This document shows positions 9,540 through 18,964 of a DNA stretch of 64,000 nucleotides, piece after piece. The first letter of the stretch is position 1. Each line of letters starts with the position of its first letter. The stretch comes from JARFVT01 sp036677425 (lineage in GTDB: Bacteria > Pseudomonadota > Alphaproteobacteria > UBA8366 > Aestuariispiraceae). The DNA is taken from positions 1,302,001-1,366,000 of the forward strand of contig JARFVT010000013.1 in NCBI GenBank assembly GCA_036677425.1. The letters run 5' to 3'. The translations under genes and the position numbers were made by a program. The notes beneath the pieces are model-generated. The model was not told where the DNA came from, did not search any database, and saw only the letters and a list, made by a program, of their open reading frames with translations.

Positions 9540-10199
9540 ATGAAATTTTTTATTGATACCGCAGATATTTCAGAAATCAAAGATTTAGCAGCAACAGGGC
9601 TTGTCGATGGTGTAACAACCAACCCATCACTTATTCACCAATCAGGCCGTGATTTTATCGAGGTTATAAAAGAAATAACGACAATAGTTGATGGCCCAGT
9701 TAGTGCCGAAACCGTTTCAAATGATTATGAAACCATGTTAAAAGAAGGCAAATATTTGGCTGGTCTTGCCGATAATATTTGCGTAAAAGTACCATTAACC
9801 TTTGATGGGCTTAAAACCTGTAAAGCATTAAGTGATGATGGTATCAAGGTTAATGTAACTTTATGTTTTTCTGCTGGCCAAGCATTATTGGCGGCAAAGG
9901 CAGGCGCTACATTCATATCACCATTCGTTGGCAGATTAGACGATGTCGGAAGCGATGGGCTGGATTTAATCGCTGAAATTTGTCAAATATATCAAAATTA
10001 TGACTTTGCAACCGAAGTTCTAGTGGCATCAATACGCGGGCCTTTGCATATAATCGAAGCAGCAATAATTGGTGCAGATGTGGCGACTATCCCGCCAAAG
10101 GCATTACGCCAATTATATAACCACCCCTTAACAGACAAAGGGCTTAGCGCATTCATGAGCGATTGGAAAAAAACTGGACAAAGCATTAAAACCAATTAA
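9540..10199 (+). CDS. fsa: Transaldolase-like fructose-6-phosphate aldolase (TalC/FSA)
   Basis: Short (219-residue) transaldolase-family TIM barrel. The family either transfers dihydroxyacetone units in the pentose phosphate pathway or cleaves fructose 6-phosphate. MKFFIDTADISEI opens the barrel; the Schiff-base Lys is in NICVKVPLT (about residue 85). GVTTNPSLI and SPFVGRLDD are classic family motifs. Many bacteria annotate this subgroup as transaldolase, and sequence does not separate the two activities here. The order priA / fsa / DUF484 / xerC is common in alphaproteobacteria. Confidence 0.93.
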   Translation: MKFFIDTADISEIKDLAATGLVDGVTTNPSLIHQSGRDFIEVIKEITTIVDGPVSAETVSNDYETMLKEGKYLAGLADNICVKVPLTFDGLKTCKALSDDGIKVNVTLCFSAGQALLAAKAGATFISPFVGRLDDVGSDGLDLIAEICQIYQNYDFATEVLVASIRGPLHIIEAAIIGADVATIPPKALRQLYNHPLTDKGLSAFMSDWKKTGQSIKTN

Positions 10200-10222
10200 T
10201 TTAAACATATTGAGGGCGTTGC

Positions 10223-10933
10223 ATGGCAAAAAATCATATGGTCAATGATAGTAAAAATATCATAAATGAAAAAGATGTAATAACATATTTGTTGGATCAT
10301 CCCGATATATTTGCCAGTCATCCCGACCTTTTAACAATTTTAACTCCGCCGAAACGTCAATTGGCGGGCGGGGTTAAGGATTTTCAACAGGCAATGATTT
10401 CAAGCCTTAAAAATAAAATTGATCGCACCGAAGATTTGGCACAATTACTTATCAGTAACAGCCGCGATAATTTATCGAGCCAACAACAAATACATGATTG
10501 TGTTTTAATATTATTATCAGCAACTTCATTTCAAGAATTAGTCGATATTATTATTACTGATATTGCGGCAATTGTTAATCTTGATGCCATAAGATTTTGC
10601 GTTGAAGATAACTCTTGCGATATCCTTCCAGCTGATGGTCTGCAAAAAATATCTAATGGCACTATTGCACGCTTAATCAATATTGATCAAAATATTTTAC
10701 TGCGTGATAATATTTCTGGCGATCCTGAAATATTTGGTGGCGCCGCCCCATTAATAAATTCTGATGCGTTAGTCCTATTACATATGTCATCAGAAATACC
10801 AGCAGCAATGATTGCATTTGGCAGCCGTGATAGTGAAAGATTTAGCGCCGATCAAGCAACTGAACTATTAGAATTTTTAACCAAAGTAATATCAGAATTA
10901 AGTCGCATATGGCTTGGCTTAACGCGATATTAA
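10223..10933 (+). CDS. DUF484 family protein
   Basis: 236-residue soluble protein of the DUF484 family, a GAF-like fold of unknown role almost always encoded just before xerC. Visible are the N-terminal VITYLLDHPDIFASHPDLLTIL stretch typical of the family, a helical linker (about 60-95) and a C-terminal GAF-like sensor region (about 100-235). 23 bases after fsa. Its TAA stop is followed in the same reading frame by xerC, with no ATG in that frame for over 200 bases. Confidence 0.9.
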   Translation: MAKNHMVNDSKNIINEKDVITYLLDHPDIFASHPDLLTILTPPKRQLAGGVKDFQQAMISSLKNKIDRTEDLAQLLISNSRDNLSSQQQIHDCVLILLSATSFQELVDIIITDIAAIVNLDAIRFCVEDNSCDILPADGLQKISNGTIARLINIDQNILLRDNISGDPEIFGGAAPLINSDALVLLHMSSEIPAAMIAFGSRDSERFSADQATELLEFLTKVISELSRIWLGLTRY

Positions 10934-10940
10934 CGGGGTA

Positions 10941-11920
10941 ATGAAATCACCAGAAAAAAATGGGATATTAATTTAGATATAACCGCTGGCGATACTGAAC
11001 TGGCAAAAGCTTATCGGGATTTTATATATTATCTGCAACATGAAAAACGCTATAGCCCACATACAGTCGTATCTTACGCCCATGATTTAGAAGTTTTTTT
11101 ACGCTTTTGTAGTAAGCATTTAGGTAATATACCTGATTTTAATTCCTTAAATAATTTAAAAGCTATGGATTTTAGGGCATGGTTAGCAAAGCTTGCCAAT
11201 GATAATATGGCAAGAAGCAGTATTGCGCGCGCCATGTCGGTTGTGCGTAGCTTTTTTCGATGGTTAACCCGTAATAATATGGTTATAAATTCTGCTATTG
11301 GGATGGTTAAAACGCCAAAATTACCAATAAAATTACCAAGAGCAATCAGCAAAAAAGACTGTGTTAAATTATTAGACGCAGTAGCTAAACATCATATTGA
11401 ACCATGGATACAAGCCCGTGATTTAGCCTTGGTAACCATATTATACGGTTGCGGATTACGTATATCAGAGGCATTAAATCTAAATATTGGCGATATTATA
11501 AATAAAGATGTGATTATAATTTTGGGCAAAGGTAAAAAACAACGCATAATGCCATTATTACCAATTGTTATTACAAATATAAATGCTTATCTTAAAATAT
11601 CACCATTCACAAAAGATAATCAACAACCGTTATTTAAAGGCAAGCGTGGCGGTAGGTTAAACGCCCGTATTGCCCAATATTTAATGCAGAAAATACGGCT
11701 TGAATTTGACCTGCCAAAAGATGCAACACCACATGCATTGCGTCATTCTTTCGCCAGCCATATATTATCAAATGGCGGTGATTTACGCAGTATACAAGAA
11801 CTTCTAGGTCATGCTTCCCTATCATCTACGCAACGCTATACATCACTTGATATGGAAGATATAATAAAATGCTATGAAAAAACCCATCCGCGCTCTAATC
11901 ACTACCGCAATAATGGTTAA
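10941..11920 (+). CDS. xerC: Tyrosine recombinase XerC (start requires a frameshift)
   Basis: Site-specific tyrosine recombinase that resolves chromosome dimers at dif. The catalytic set is complete: Arg in GCGLRISEALNLN, Lys in ILGKGKKQRIMPL, HALRHSFASH, HASLSST and the nucleophile in QRYTSLD. The N-terminal SAM-like DNA-binding domain is coded upstream of the first in-frame ATG (11165) as AKAYRDFIYYLQHEKRYSPH, so the gene is longer than an ATG rule suggests. The best start is ATG 10941 after GGGG, but it runs M-K-S-P-E-K-K into another frame at an A7 run (10954-10960); one extra A would join it to the body. A non-standard start is the alternative. DUF484 before it argues for XerC over XerD. 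Confidence 0.85.
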
Positions 11921-11936
11921 TTAAAATTAACCATTA
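11911..11936 (+). terminator. Inverted repeat at the xerC stop
   Basis: TAATGGTTAATT / AATTAACCATTA is a perfect 12-bp inverted repeat with a 2-base centre that overlaps the xerC stop codon. It could fold into a hairpin that ends or stabilises the message. There is no clean T-run after it, so a terminator role is uncertain. Confidence 0.45.
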
Positions 11937-12018
11937 ATATAAAATTTTAAGATTATTTCAATAAATTATTTTACATAACATTACAACATGGTACTATAAG
12001 CAATATTGGCAGGTTAAG

Positions 12019-12062
12019 CAGATATATAATTATAACAATTATTGGCTGTAATTATATATCTG
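12019..12062. promoter_or_regulatory. Long inverted repeat upstream of the chemoreceptor gene
   Basis: CAGATATATAATTA at 12019-12032 is matched exactly by its reverse complement at 12049-12062, with 16 bases between. It lies 46 bases before the chemoreceptor ATG. It is AT-rich, so it could be an RNA hairpin or a dimeric operator. It is not followed by a T-run. Confidence 0.5.
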
Positions 12063-12107
12063 TATGGTGGGTCTTACTTATTAAATATTGCAGAATAAAG
12101 GATTGAT

Positions 12108-14210
12108 ATGCAAAATATCAAAATTTCATATAAACTATTTGCTGGCTTTGGTATTCTTTTATTGATCCTTATATCAATAGTAGGTGCAACATTATGGGAA
12201 ATATCATCAATTAACCATAGTTCTAAGCGAATAATAGAATTACGTATACCAACTTCTAATGCAAGTTACACTATGATTAACAACATAAATTCTTCACTTG
12301 CAACCTTACGTGGTTATATGCTGACAGGGAACAATACTTTTAAATTTGAACGGTTAAAAGTTTGGCGTGATATTAAAAAAAATAGTAGCGATATTGACAA
12401 GCTTTCCCAAAACTGGACAAACCCTGAAAATATTAAAAGTTGGAATAATTTTAAAACGATACTAGCTGAATTCTCATCTGCTCAACAACGAGTAGAAGAA
12501 ATATCACATAGCATTGATGAGCAACCTGCAACTAAGATATTAATAAAAAATGCAGAGCCATTAGCTAATATAATGATAAAAAATATAACCAAAATAATTG
12601 ATATTCAAATTGCAAATGCAAATGATAATAATGCTATATCACAGATAAAAATACTAGGCATGATGGCAAATATTCGCGGCACATTAGGGCTATCATTAGC
12701 CAATATTAGAGCATATTTATTAACTGGTGAGAAAAAGTTTGCTGATAAATTTAATAAAATATGGGAAAAAAATATAACAAATTTTATTGCATTATCAAAA
12801 AATATTGATCAGCTATCTAATGCTCAAACAAAAACTTTTAATGAGTTATCTAACAGCAGAAAAAGCTTCGTGCCATTGGCAAAAAAAATGCTTGAAATAC
12901 GCAGTTCTGACAAATGGAATATGGCAAATTATCTATTACTTAAAGAAGCTGCCCCACGGGCTAATAAGTTAAAAAATATTTTATTGGGAAAAATTGGTAA
13001 TGACGGCTCCCGCCATGGCGGCATGGTCGATGATCAAAAGAAATTATTAGCCCAAGATGCAGCAGAAAATAACCATGCCATAAAAGAATTATCAATGATA
13101 CAATGGATTCTTCTGGTTGCTGGACTTTTAATAGGAACAACAACCGCCTATATCATTGCAAATTCCATCGCATCACCTATTGTTAAGATGACCAGCATAA
13201 TGCAGTTACTTGCCAATGGTGATCTTAGCCAAAAAATACCATCACAAGACAGAAAAGATGAAATTGGCGCAATGGCAAAAGCAGTGAAGGTTTTTAAAAG
13301 TTCTGCCATAGAAAAACTTGAGCATGATAAAAATTTAGAAAAAATTGCTCAAGAAAATCATCAGCGCCATCAAAAATTAGAACAAGCAATCACAGATTTT
13401 GACGCATCGATAGCTATAGTTGTTAATTCTACATCCGATTCTGTATCAAAATTACAAACATCAGCAGTTACATTATCTGCTGCATCTGAACAAACCAATG
13501 CACAGGCAACCAGCATATCTGGAGCATCAGAAAGTGCATCAACAAATGTGCAGATGGTATCAGCAGCAGCAGAAGAATTATCGGCCTCAATCAGTGAAAT
13601 TGGTCGCCAAGTCGAAAATTCTCTATCCGCATCAAGTGATGCAGTAAATAAAGCTGAGCATTCATATAAAACCATACAAGAATTAGTTAGCTCGGCTAGC
13701 CGAATTGGCGAAGTTGTATCATTAATTACTGACATTGCCGAACAAACCAACCTTCTTGCCCTTAATGCAACCATAGAAGCAGCACGTGCGGGTGATGCTG
13801 GTAAAGGTTTTGCCGTTGTTGCCAACGAGGTAAAAAGCCTTGCCAGTCAAACCGCCAGAGCAACTGATGAAATTAGCCAGCAAGTCAATAATATTCAATC
13901 GGTAACTAAACAAGCGGCAACATCAATTGATGATATTAGCAAAAGCATTAAAATTGTTAGCTCCAACACCAATGCGGTATCTATTTCCATTAGCGAACAA
14001 GACACCGCAACCACAGAAATTGCCCAAAATATTGAACAAGCCGCAATGGGAACAAATGAAGTTGCCAGTAATATAGCATCGGTAAAACAAGCTGCAGAAA
14101 AAACCAATGATACATCTAATGACATACTTGACGCATCAAATAATCTATCAAGTCAGTCTGAAAAATTAAAAACAGAGGTAAGTAATTTTCTTACGCAAGT
14201 GCGGGCATAA
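12108..14210 (+). CDS. Methyl-accepting chemotaxis protein with bimodular helical sensor
   Basis: Transmembrane chemoreceptor, 700 residues. Helix TM1 (about 11-31), a periplasmic sensor of ~300 residues, TM2 (about 333-353), HAMP (about 354-406) and the cytoplasmic methylation/signalling domain with hairpin tip EQTNLLALNATIEAARAGD (about 545-565). The sensor holds two related blocks, LRGYMLTGNNTFKFERL and IRAYLLTGEKKFADKF, each about 160 residues apart, which suggests a helical bimodular (HBM) ligand domain. HBM receptors characterised elsewhere bind organic acids; the ligand here is unknown. No che or flagellar genes are in the window. AAAGGA precedes the ATG. Confidence 0.93.
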   Translation: MQNIKISYKLFAGFGILLLILISIVGATLWEISSINHSSKRIIELRIPTSNASYTMINNINSSLATLRGYMLTGNNTFKFERLKVWRDIKKNSSDIDKLSQNWTNPENIKSWNNFKTILAEFSSAQQRVEEISHSIDEQPATKILIKNAEPLANIMIKNITKIIDIQIANANDNNAISQIKILGMMANIRGTLGLSLANIRAYLLTGEKKFADKFNKIWEKNITNFIALSKNIDQLSNAQTKTFNELSNSRKSFVPLAKKMLEIRSSDKWNMANYLLLKEAAPRANKLKNILLGKIGNDGSRHGGMVDDQKKLLAQDAAENNHAIKELSMIQWILLVAGLLIGTTTAYIIANSIASPIVKMTSIMQLLANGDLSQKIPSQDRKDEIGAMAKAVKVFKSSAIEKLEHDKNLEKIAQENHQRHQKLEQAITDFDASIAIVVNSTSDSVSKLQTSAVTLSAASEQTNAQATSISGASESASTNVQMVSAAAEELSASISEIGRQVENSLSASSDAVNKAEHSYKTIQELVSSASRIGEVVSLITDIAEQTNLLALNATIEAARAGDAGKGFAVVANEVKSLASQTARATDEISQQVNNIQSVTKQAATSIDDISKSIKIVSSNTNAVSISISEQDTATTEIAQNIEQAAMGTNEVASNIASVKQAAEKTNDTSNDILDASNNLSSQSEKLKTEVSNFLTQVRA

Positions 14211-14228
14211 TATTATATATTTATAATA

Positions 14229-14987
14229 TTATTTCTGTGCTACCAACATATAATTAACATTAATGTCTGTTGCATCTAAATACCATTGATCCATAAACGG
14301 GTTATATATAACGCCAGTTAATTCGCTTATCTGCATATTATTTTTACGCAGATAAGCGGCTATTTCCGATGGTTTTTTAAATTTCTTCCAATCATGAGTT
14401 CCGCGCGGCAACCAACCCATAATATATTCTGCGCCAATAATCGCCATAGCATATGATTTTGCGGTGCGATTCAATGTCGCCATAAACATCAAACCATCAG
14501 ACTTTAGCAAGCCAACACTGGCGGCAATGAACCCATCCACATCGCCCACATGTTCAATGACCTCCATATTCATCACCGCATCAAATTTGATGCCTGTATC
14601 ATATAATTGTTCCGCAGTGGTAAAATTATATTTTATTTCAAGCCCTTGTGCCCTCGCATGGGCTTTGGCAATATTTATCGACCGTTCCGTTGCGTCAATT
14701 CCTGTTATATTCGCACCCATCCTTGCCAATGGTTCACAAAGCAGGCCGCCACCACTGCCAATATCTAGTATATTTAACCCTTTTAATGGTAGCTTTCCAT
14801 TAGGATCTTTATCAAATTTATGGCATAATCGACCACGGATAAATTTCAACCGCACGGGATTAAATTTATGTAACGGTTTAAATTTGCCATTAATATCCCA
14901 CCATTCATCAGCCATCGCAGCAAATTTTGCAATTTCTGTTTCATCGACACTTGGACTAGTTAATTTTGGGCTAGTTAATTTTTGCAT
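14229..14987 (-). CDS. ubiG: Ubiquinone biosynthesis O-methyltransferase
   Basis: SAM-dependent enzyme carrying out both O-methylations in ubiquinone synthesis. 252 residues. Diagnostic features: EIAKFAAMADEWWDINGKFKPLH near the N-terminus, SAM motif I ILDIGSGGGLLCEPLARMG (about residue 65), and the later NRTAKSYAMAIIGAEYIMGWLPRGTHDW segment that is specific to UbiG. Convergent with the chemoreceptor gene (18-base gap) and divergent from lysC, as in many alphaproteobacteria. Confidence 0.96.
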   Translation of the reverse strand: MQKLTSPKLTSPSVDETEIAKFAAMADEWWDINGKFKPLHKFNPVRLKFIRGRLCHKFDKDPNGKLPLKGLNILDIGSGGGLLCEPLARMGANITGIDATERSINIAKAHARAQGLEIKYNFTTAEQLYDTGIKFDAVMNMEVIEHVGDVDGFIAASVGLLKSDGLMFMATLNRTAKSYAMAIIGAEYIMGWLPRGTHDWKKFKKPSEIAAYLRKNNMQISELTGVIYNPFMDQWYLDATDINVNYMLVAQK

Positions 14988-15173
14988 TTATCTTCACTTT
15001 AAATAATTTAAAAAATATATTAAAAGACGGCATATTCTGTTCTATTTATAATTATCTATAAACTTGCATATCAAACAAACACAGCGTATTGATGTGCAAA
15101 TATAAAAGCAATAATAACATGCTTTATAATTTAGTTTAATAGTATAGCTTGTTTGTTTAAAAGGCGTAATATA

Positions 15174-16394
15174 ATGGCGCGTATCGTCATGAAATTTGGT
15201 GGCACTTCGGTAGCAGATATTGATTGCATTAAAAATGCTGCTAAAAGGGTTAAAAAAATGGTCGACCAAGGTAATGAAATTGCCGTGGTTGTGTCTGCCA
15301 TGTCGGGCGTTACTAATAAATTAGTATCATATATTGATCAAACATCGGCGATTTATGATGCCCGCGAATATGATACAATTTTATCGTCAGGCGAACAAAT
15401 AACCGCCGGTTTAATGGCATTGCAATTACAAAAAATGGGCATTAATTCCAGGTCATGGCTGGGTTGGCAAATACCTATTAAAACCGATGATATTCATGGT
15501 AAAGCGCGTATTATGGATATTGATTGCAAAATGATGATTGAGAGGTTTTCTGAAGGACAAGTTGCTGTTTGCGCTGGTTTTCAAGGAATAAGTCCACATA
15601 ATCGTATTGCAACATTGGGGCGCGGTGGTTCTGATACCACGGCGGTTGCCTTGGCAGCAGCTCTTAATGCAGATCGTTGTGATATTTATACCGATGTTGA
15701 TGGTGTCTATACAGCTGACCCACGCATTGTTTTAAATGCCCGCAAAATCGATAAAATAAGCCATGAAGAAATGCTCGAATTGGCTTCACTTGGCGCAAAG
15801 ATATTACAAACCCGTTCGGTTGAAATGGCAATGAACCATGGCGTTAGAATACAGGTGTTATCTTCATTTGAAGATAAACCAGGTACAATGGTCGTAGATG
15901 AGGATGAAATTGTGGAACAGCAAGTTGTAAGTGGCATAGCATATAGCCGTGATGAAGCAAAAATAACATTAGTTCAAGTTGCCGATGACCCTGGTATTGC
16001 CGCATCAATTTTTGGCCCATTAGCCGATGCAGCAATTAATGTTGATATGATCGTTCAAAGCCTGTCATCTGATGGCAAGCGTACTGATTTAACATTCACC
16101 GTTAGCAAAACTGATACGGAAAAAGCCGTCGCAGTTTTAAAAGATAATCATGATGTAATTCAATATAGCAAGTTATTAGCTGATAAAAATGTTGTCAAAA
16201 TATCAGTTATTGGCGTTGGTATGCGCTCTCATGCAGGGATAGCACAGATAATGTTTACAACATTTGCTAATAAGGGTATTAATATTCAGGTAATATCCAC
16301 AAGCGAAATAAAAATATCAACCTTGATATCTGAAGAATATACCGAATTGGCGTTGCGTGCATTACATAGCGCATATGGCCTTGATGATGATTAA
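15174..16394 (+). CDS. lysC: Aspartate kinase
   Basis: Phosphorylates aspartate, the first step to lysine, threonine, methionine and diaminopimelate. About 406 residues. N-terminal IVMKFGGTSVAD (ATP/aspartate site), catalytic region TLGRGGSDTTAVALAAAL and DVDGVYTADPRIV, then two ACT domains (about 265-400) for feedback control by amino acids. I chose ATG 15174 because AAGGCG lies eight bases before it; an in-frame TTG at 15153 would add seven residues that match nothing in the family. Divergent from ubiG. Confidence 0.96.
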   Translation: MARIVMKFGGTSVADIDCIKNAAKRVKKMVDQGNEIAVVVSAMSGVTNKLVSYIDQTSAIYDAREYDTILSSGEQITAGLMALQLQKMGINSRSWLGWQIPIKTDDIHGKARIMDIDCKMMIERFSEGQVAVCAGFQGISPHNRIATLGRGGSDTTAVALAAALNADRCDIYTDVDGVYTADPRIVLNARKIDKISHEEMLELASLGAKILQTRSVEMAMNHGVRIQVLSSFEDKPGTMVVDEDEIVEQQVVSGIAYSRDEAKITLVQVADDPGIAASIFGPLADAAINVDMIVQSLSSDGKRTDLTFTVSKTDTEKAVAVLKDNHDVIQYSKLLADKNVVKISVIGVGMRSHAGIAQIMFTTFANKGINIQVISTSEIKISTLISEEYTELALRALHSAYGLDDD

Positions 16395-16413
16395 TCATAA
16401 AATCATGATTAAT
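16390..16413 (+). terminator. Hairpin at the lysC stop
   Basis: ATTAATCAT / ATGATTAAT, a perfect 9-bp stem with a 6-base loop, overlaps the lysC TAA. It is AT-rich with no strong T-run, so it may be a weak terminator or a stabilising hairpin between lysC and ptsP. Confidence 0.4.
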
Positions 16414-16484
16414 AAAATTATGACTAATATCGCTTATTAATCTTATAGCAATGAAATTTTAATTATAACCTTAAGCATATTTTA

Positions 16485-18785
16485 ATGAAAAAATCGGGCA
16501 AGCGTAAAGCAAACACAGATAACTGGGTTGGTTCACGCCAATTATTGCGCCATATACGCGATATAATGGCCAATCAAGAAAACCCACAATCGCGATTGAA
16601 TAATATCGTTGAAATAATTGCCCATGATATGCTTTCTGAAGTTTGTTCGATCTATATCAAGCGGGCGGGCGATGTGTTGGAATTATTTGCCACCCATGGT
16701 TTACATCCAACCGCTATCCATAAAACTAGATTACGCATTGGCGAGGGTATTGTTGGCGATATTGCCGCCAATGCCATATCAACAAAAATAGAAGATGCCC
16801 AATTGCACCCAAGTTTTGCCTATCGTCCAGAAACTGGTGAAGAACGCTATAAATCAATGCTAGGCGTACCAATTTTGCGTGGTGGCAGGGTGTTTGGCGT
16901 TTTAGTGGTGCAAAATACAACCAAACGATTATATCTGGAAGAAGAAGTAGAGGCACTTGAAACCGTTGGCATGGTAATCGCGGAAATGATTGCATCAGGT
17001 GGCATAATAAGCCGCCATGAGCAAACACCAACCGATGGTATTGCTACCAAGCCACTTAGAATAGACGGGGTGTCATTAAGTAAGGGATTAGCTATTGGTC
17101 GCGCTATATTGCATCGACCACAAGTTCCTGTTGGTAAAATGGTATCTGAAGGTGATGTTGATATTGAATTAACAAGGCTTGATACTGCCGTGGCGGAAAT
17201 GCATGATAAGCTTGATATCATGCTGAACATAATCGACACAGAAGATTCTGGCGATCATGTTGATGTGCTGGAAAGTTATCGCATGATTGCCAAAGATCGC
17301 GGCTGGATAAAACGTATCAGCGAGGCAATAAAAACAGGGCTTAGTGCCGAAGGTGCCGTCGTTAAAATACAAAATAATACCCGCAATAAAATGAATAAGA
17401 TACAAGATATATATTTGCGTGAAAGGCTGCTAGACCTAGAAGATATTGCCTATCGATTATTACAACATTTAAGCCGTGATAGCGATGATACAAATGGCAT
17501 TAAGAATAATTTACCAAAAGATGTGATCTTAATTGCAAGAAATATGGGACCAGCAGAGTTACTAGATTATGACCGCAAATCTTTACGCGGTGTAATATTA
17601 GAAGAAGGATCGGCAACATCCCATGTGGCAATTGTCGCCCGTGCGCTTGATATACCAGTTATCGGGCGAATAAAACGCATACTTAATCGTGTTGAGCCTT
17701 ATGACCGCATAGTTGTCGACGGCAATAATGGCGTATGTTTCATTCGACCAGGAGAAGAGTTTCGCCGCGTTTTTGCAAAATCAATGCAGTTACATGCAAA
17801 AAAACTGAAAGCATATGCAAGGGATAAAGATTTACCATCAATAACAACAGACGGTATAAAAATAGATTTACAAATTAATGCTGGCTTATTAATTGACTTG
17901 CCGCATTTACATCAAACTGGCGCAACTGGCATTGGATTATATCGAACCGAAGTGCCATTCATGATGCGTGATAGCTTTCCCGATGTTAAAACACAGATAA
18001 AATTATATCAACGTATATTCAAACGAATTGATAATAAAGATATATCTTTTCGAACATTGGATATAGGTGGTGATAAAACCTTGCCGTATCTTGATAATTT
18101 CAATGAGGAAAACCCTGCCATGGGTTGGCGTGCAATAAGAGTTGCATTAGATCGTCCTGCAATATTATGCCAACAATTGCGTGCCATAATATATGCGGCA
18201 AATGGTCGGCATGTTAAGATTATGTTCCCAATGATTACCGATGTTTCTGAATTTATTGCTGCTAAAAATATATTAAATATAGAATTGAAACGCGCTCAAT
18301 CACGGGGTAAGGTTATTCCAAAAAATATTCATATTGGCGCAATGTTAGAAGTCCCATCATTGGCGTTCCAATTACCCGCATTATTGCCGCATACCGATTT
18401 TATATCGATTGGCACTAATGATTTATTACAATTTTTCTTTGCAAGCGACCGTGGTAATGCGCGAATGAATAATCGCTATGATTCCTTATCGCCTGCATTT
18501 CTATGTATTTTAAAATATATAATTAGTAAATGTGATCATTACAACAAACCAGTAAGTATTTGCGGCGAGATGGCTGGTGATCCATTACAGGCAATGGCAT
18601 TATTGGCAATTGGTGCAAAAACATTATCCATGTCGGCTGCATCAATCGGCCCTGTTCGTCATATGATACGCACATTAAATTTGCAAAAAACCGCAAATTA
18701 TATAAATTCTTTATTAGAAAGCCCCGCTCATAGCTTGCGTAATGATATATTAGCATTTGCCAAAGATCATAAAATGCAATTTTAA
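16485..18785 (+). CDS. ptsP: PTS-Ntr enzyme I (phosphoenolpyruvate-protein phosphotransferase PtsP)
   Basis: First component of the nitrogen-related PTS, passing phosphate from PEP to NPr. 766 residues: N-terminal GAF domain (about 25-160), the EI N-domain with the HPr-binding helices, the phosphohistidine domain with EEGSATSHVAIVARALDIPV (His about residue 385), then the PEP-binding TIM barrel containing IGLYRTEVPFMMRD, DIGGDKTLPYL, SIGTNDLLQFFFASDR and VSICGEMAGDP. Full length and all motifs are present. The lysC-ptsP pair is a common alphaproteobacterial neighbourhood. Confidence 0.95.
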   Translation: MKKSGKRKANTDNWVGSRQLLRHIRDIMANQENPQSRLNNIVEIIAHDMLSEVCSIYIKRAGDVLELFATHGLHPTAIHKTRLRIGEGIVGDIAANAISTKIEDAQLHPSFAYRPETGEERYKSMLGVPILRGGRVFGVLVVQNTTKRLYLEEEVEALETVGMVIAEMIASGGIISRHEQTPTDGIATKPLRIDGVSLSKGLAIGRAILHRPQVPVGKMVSEGDVDIELTRLDTAVAEMHDKLDIMLNIIDTEDSGDHVDVLESYRMIAKDRGWIKRISEAIKTGLSAEGAVVKIQNNTRNKMNKIQDIYLRERLLDLEDIAYRLLQHLSRDSDDTNGIKNNLPKDVILIARNMGPAELLDYDRKSLRGVILEEGSATSHVAIVARALDIPVIGRIKRILNRVEPYDRIVVDGNNGVCFIRPGEEFRRVFAKSMQLHAKKLKAYARDKDLPSITTDGIKIDLQINAGLLIDLPHLHQTGATGIGLYRTEVPFMMRDSFPDVKTQIKLYQRIFKRIDNKDISFRTLDIGGDKTLPYLDNFNEENPAMGWRAIRVALDRPAILCQQLRAIIYAANGRHVKIMFPMITDVSEFIAAKNILNIELKRAQSRGKVIPKNIHIGAMLEVPSLAFQLPALLPHTDFISIGTNDLLQFFFASDRGNARMNNRYDSLSPAFLCILKYIISKCDHYNKPVSICGEMAGDPLQAMALLAIGAKTLSMSAASIGPVRHMIRTLNLQKTANYINSLLESPAHSLRNDILAFAKDHKMQF

Positions 18786-18964
18786 TTATCAGGTAATGGA
18801 TAAATGATAGTAATTATATATATTTAACATAAATAATATAATATACATATAATAATAAAAAATATTTTAAATAATGTTTCAATATATGTATTCTTAAGTT
18901 AGTTTCATAACTATATTAATATTATATGGTGTCTTGCCTATAGTCTAACAATCGGTTGAATAAT

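Noticed and set aside
13370..13825. 151-codon frame antisense to the chemoreceptor
   Set aside because: Shadow of the highly regular helical signalling domain.
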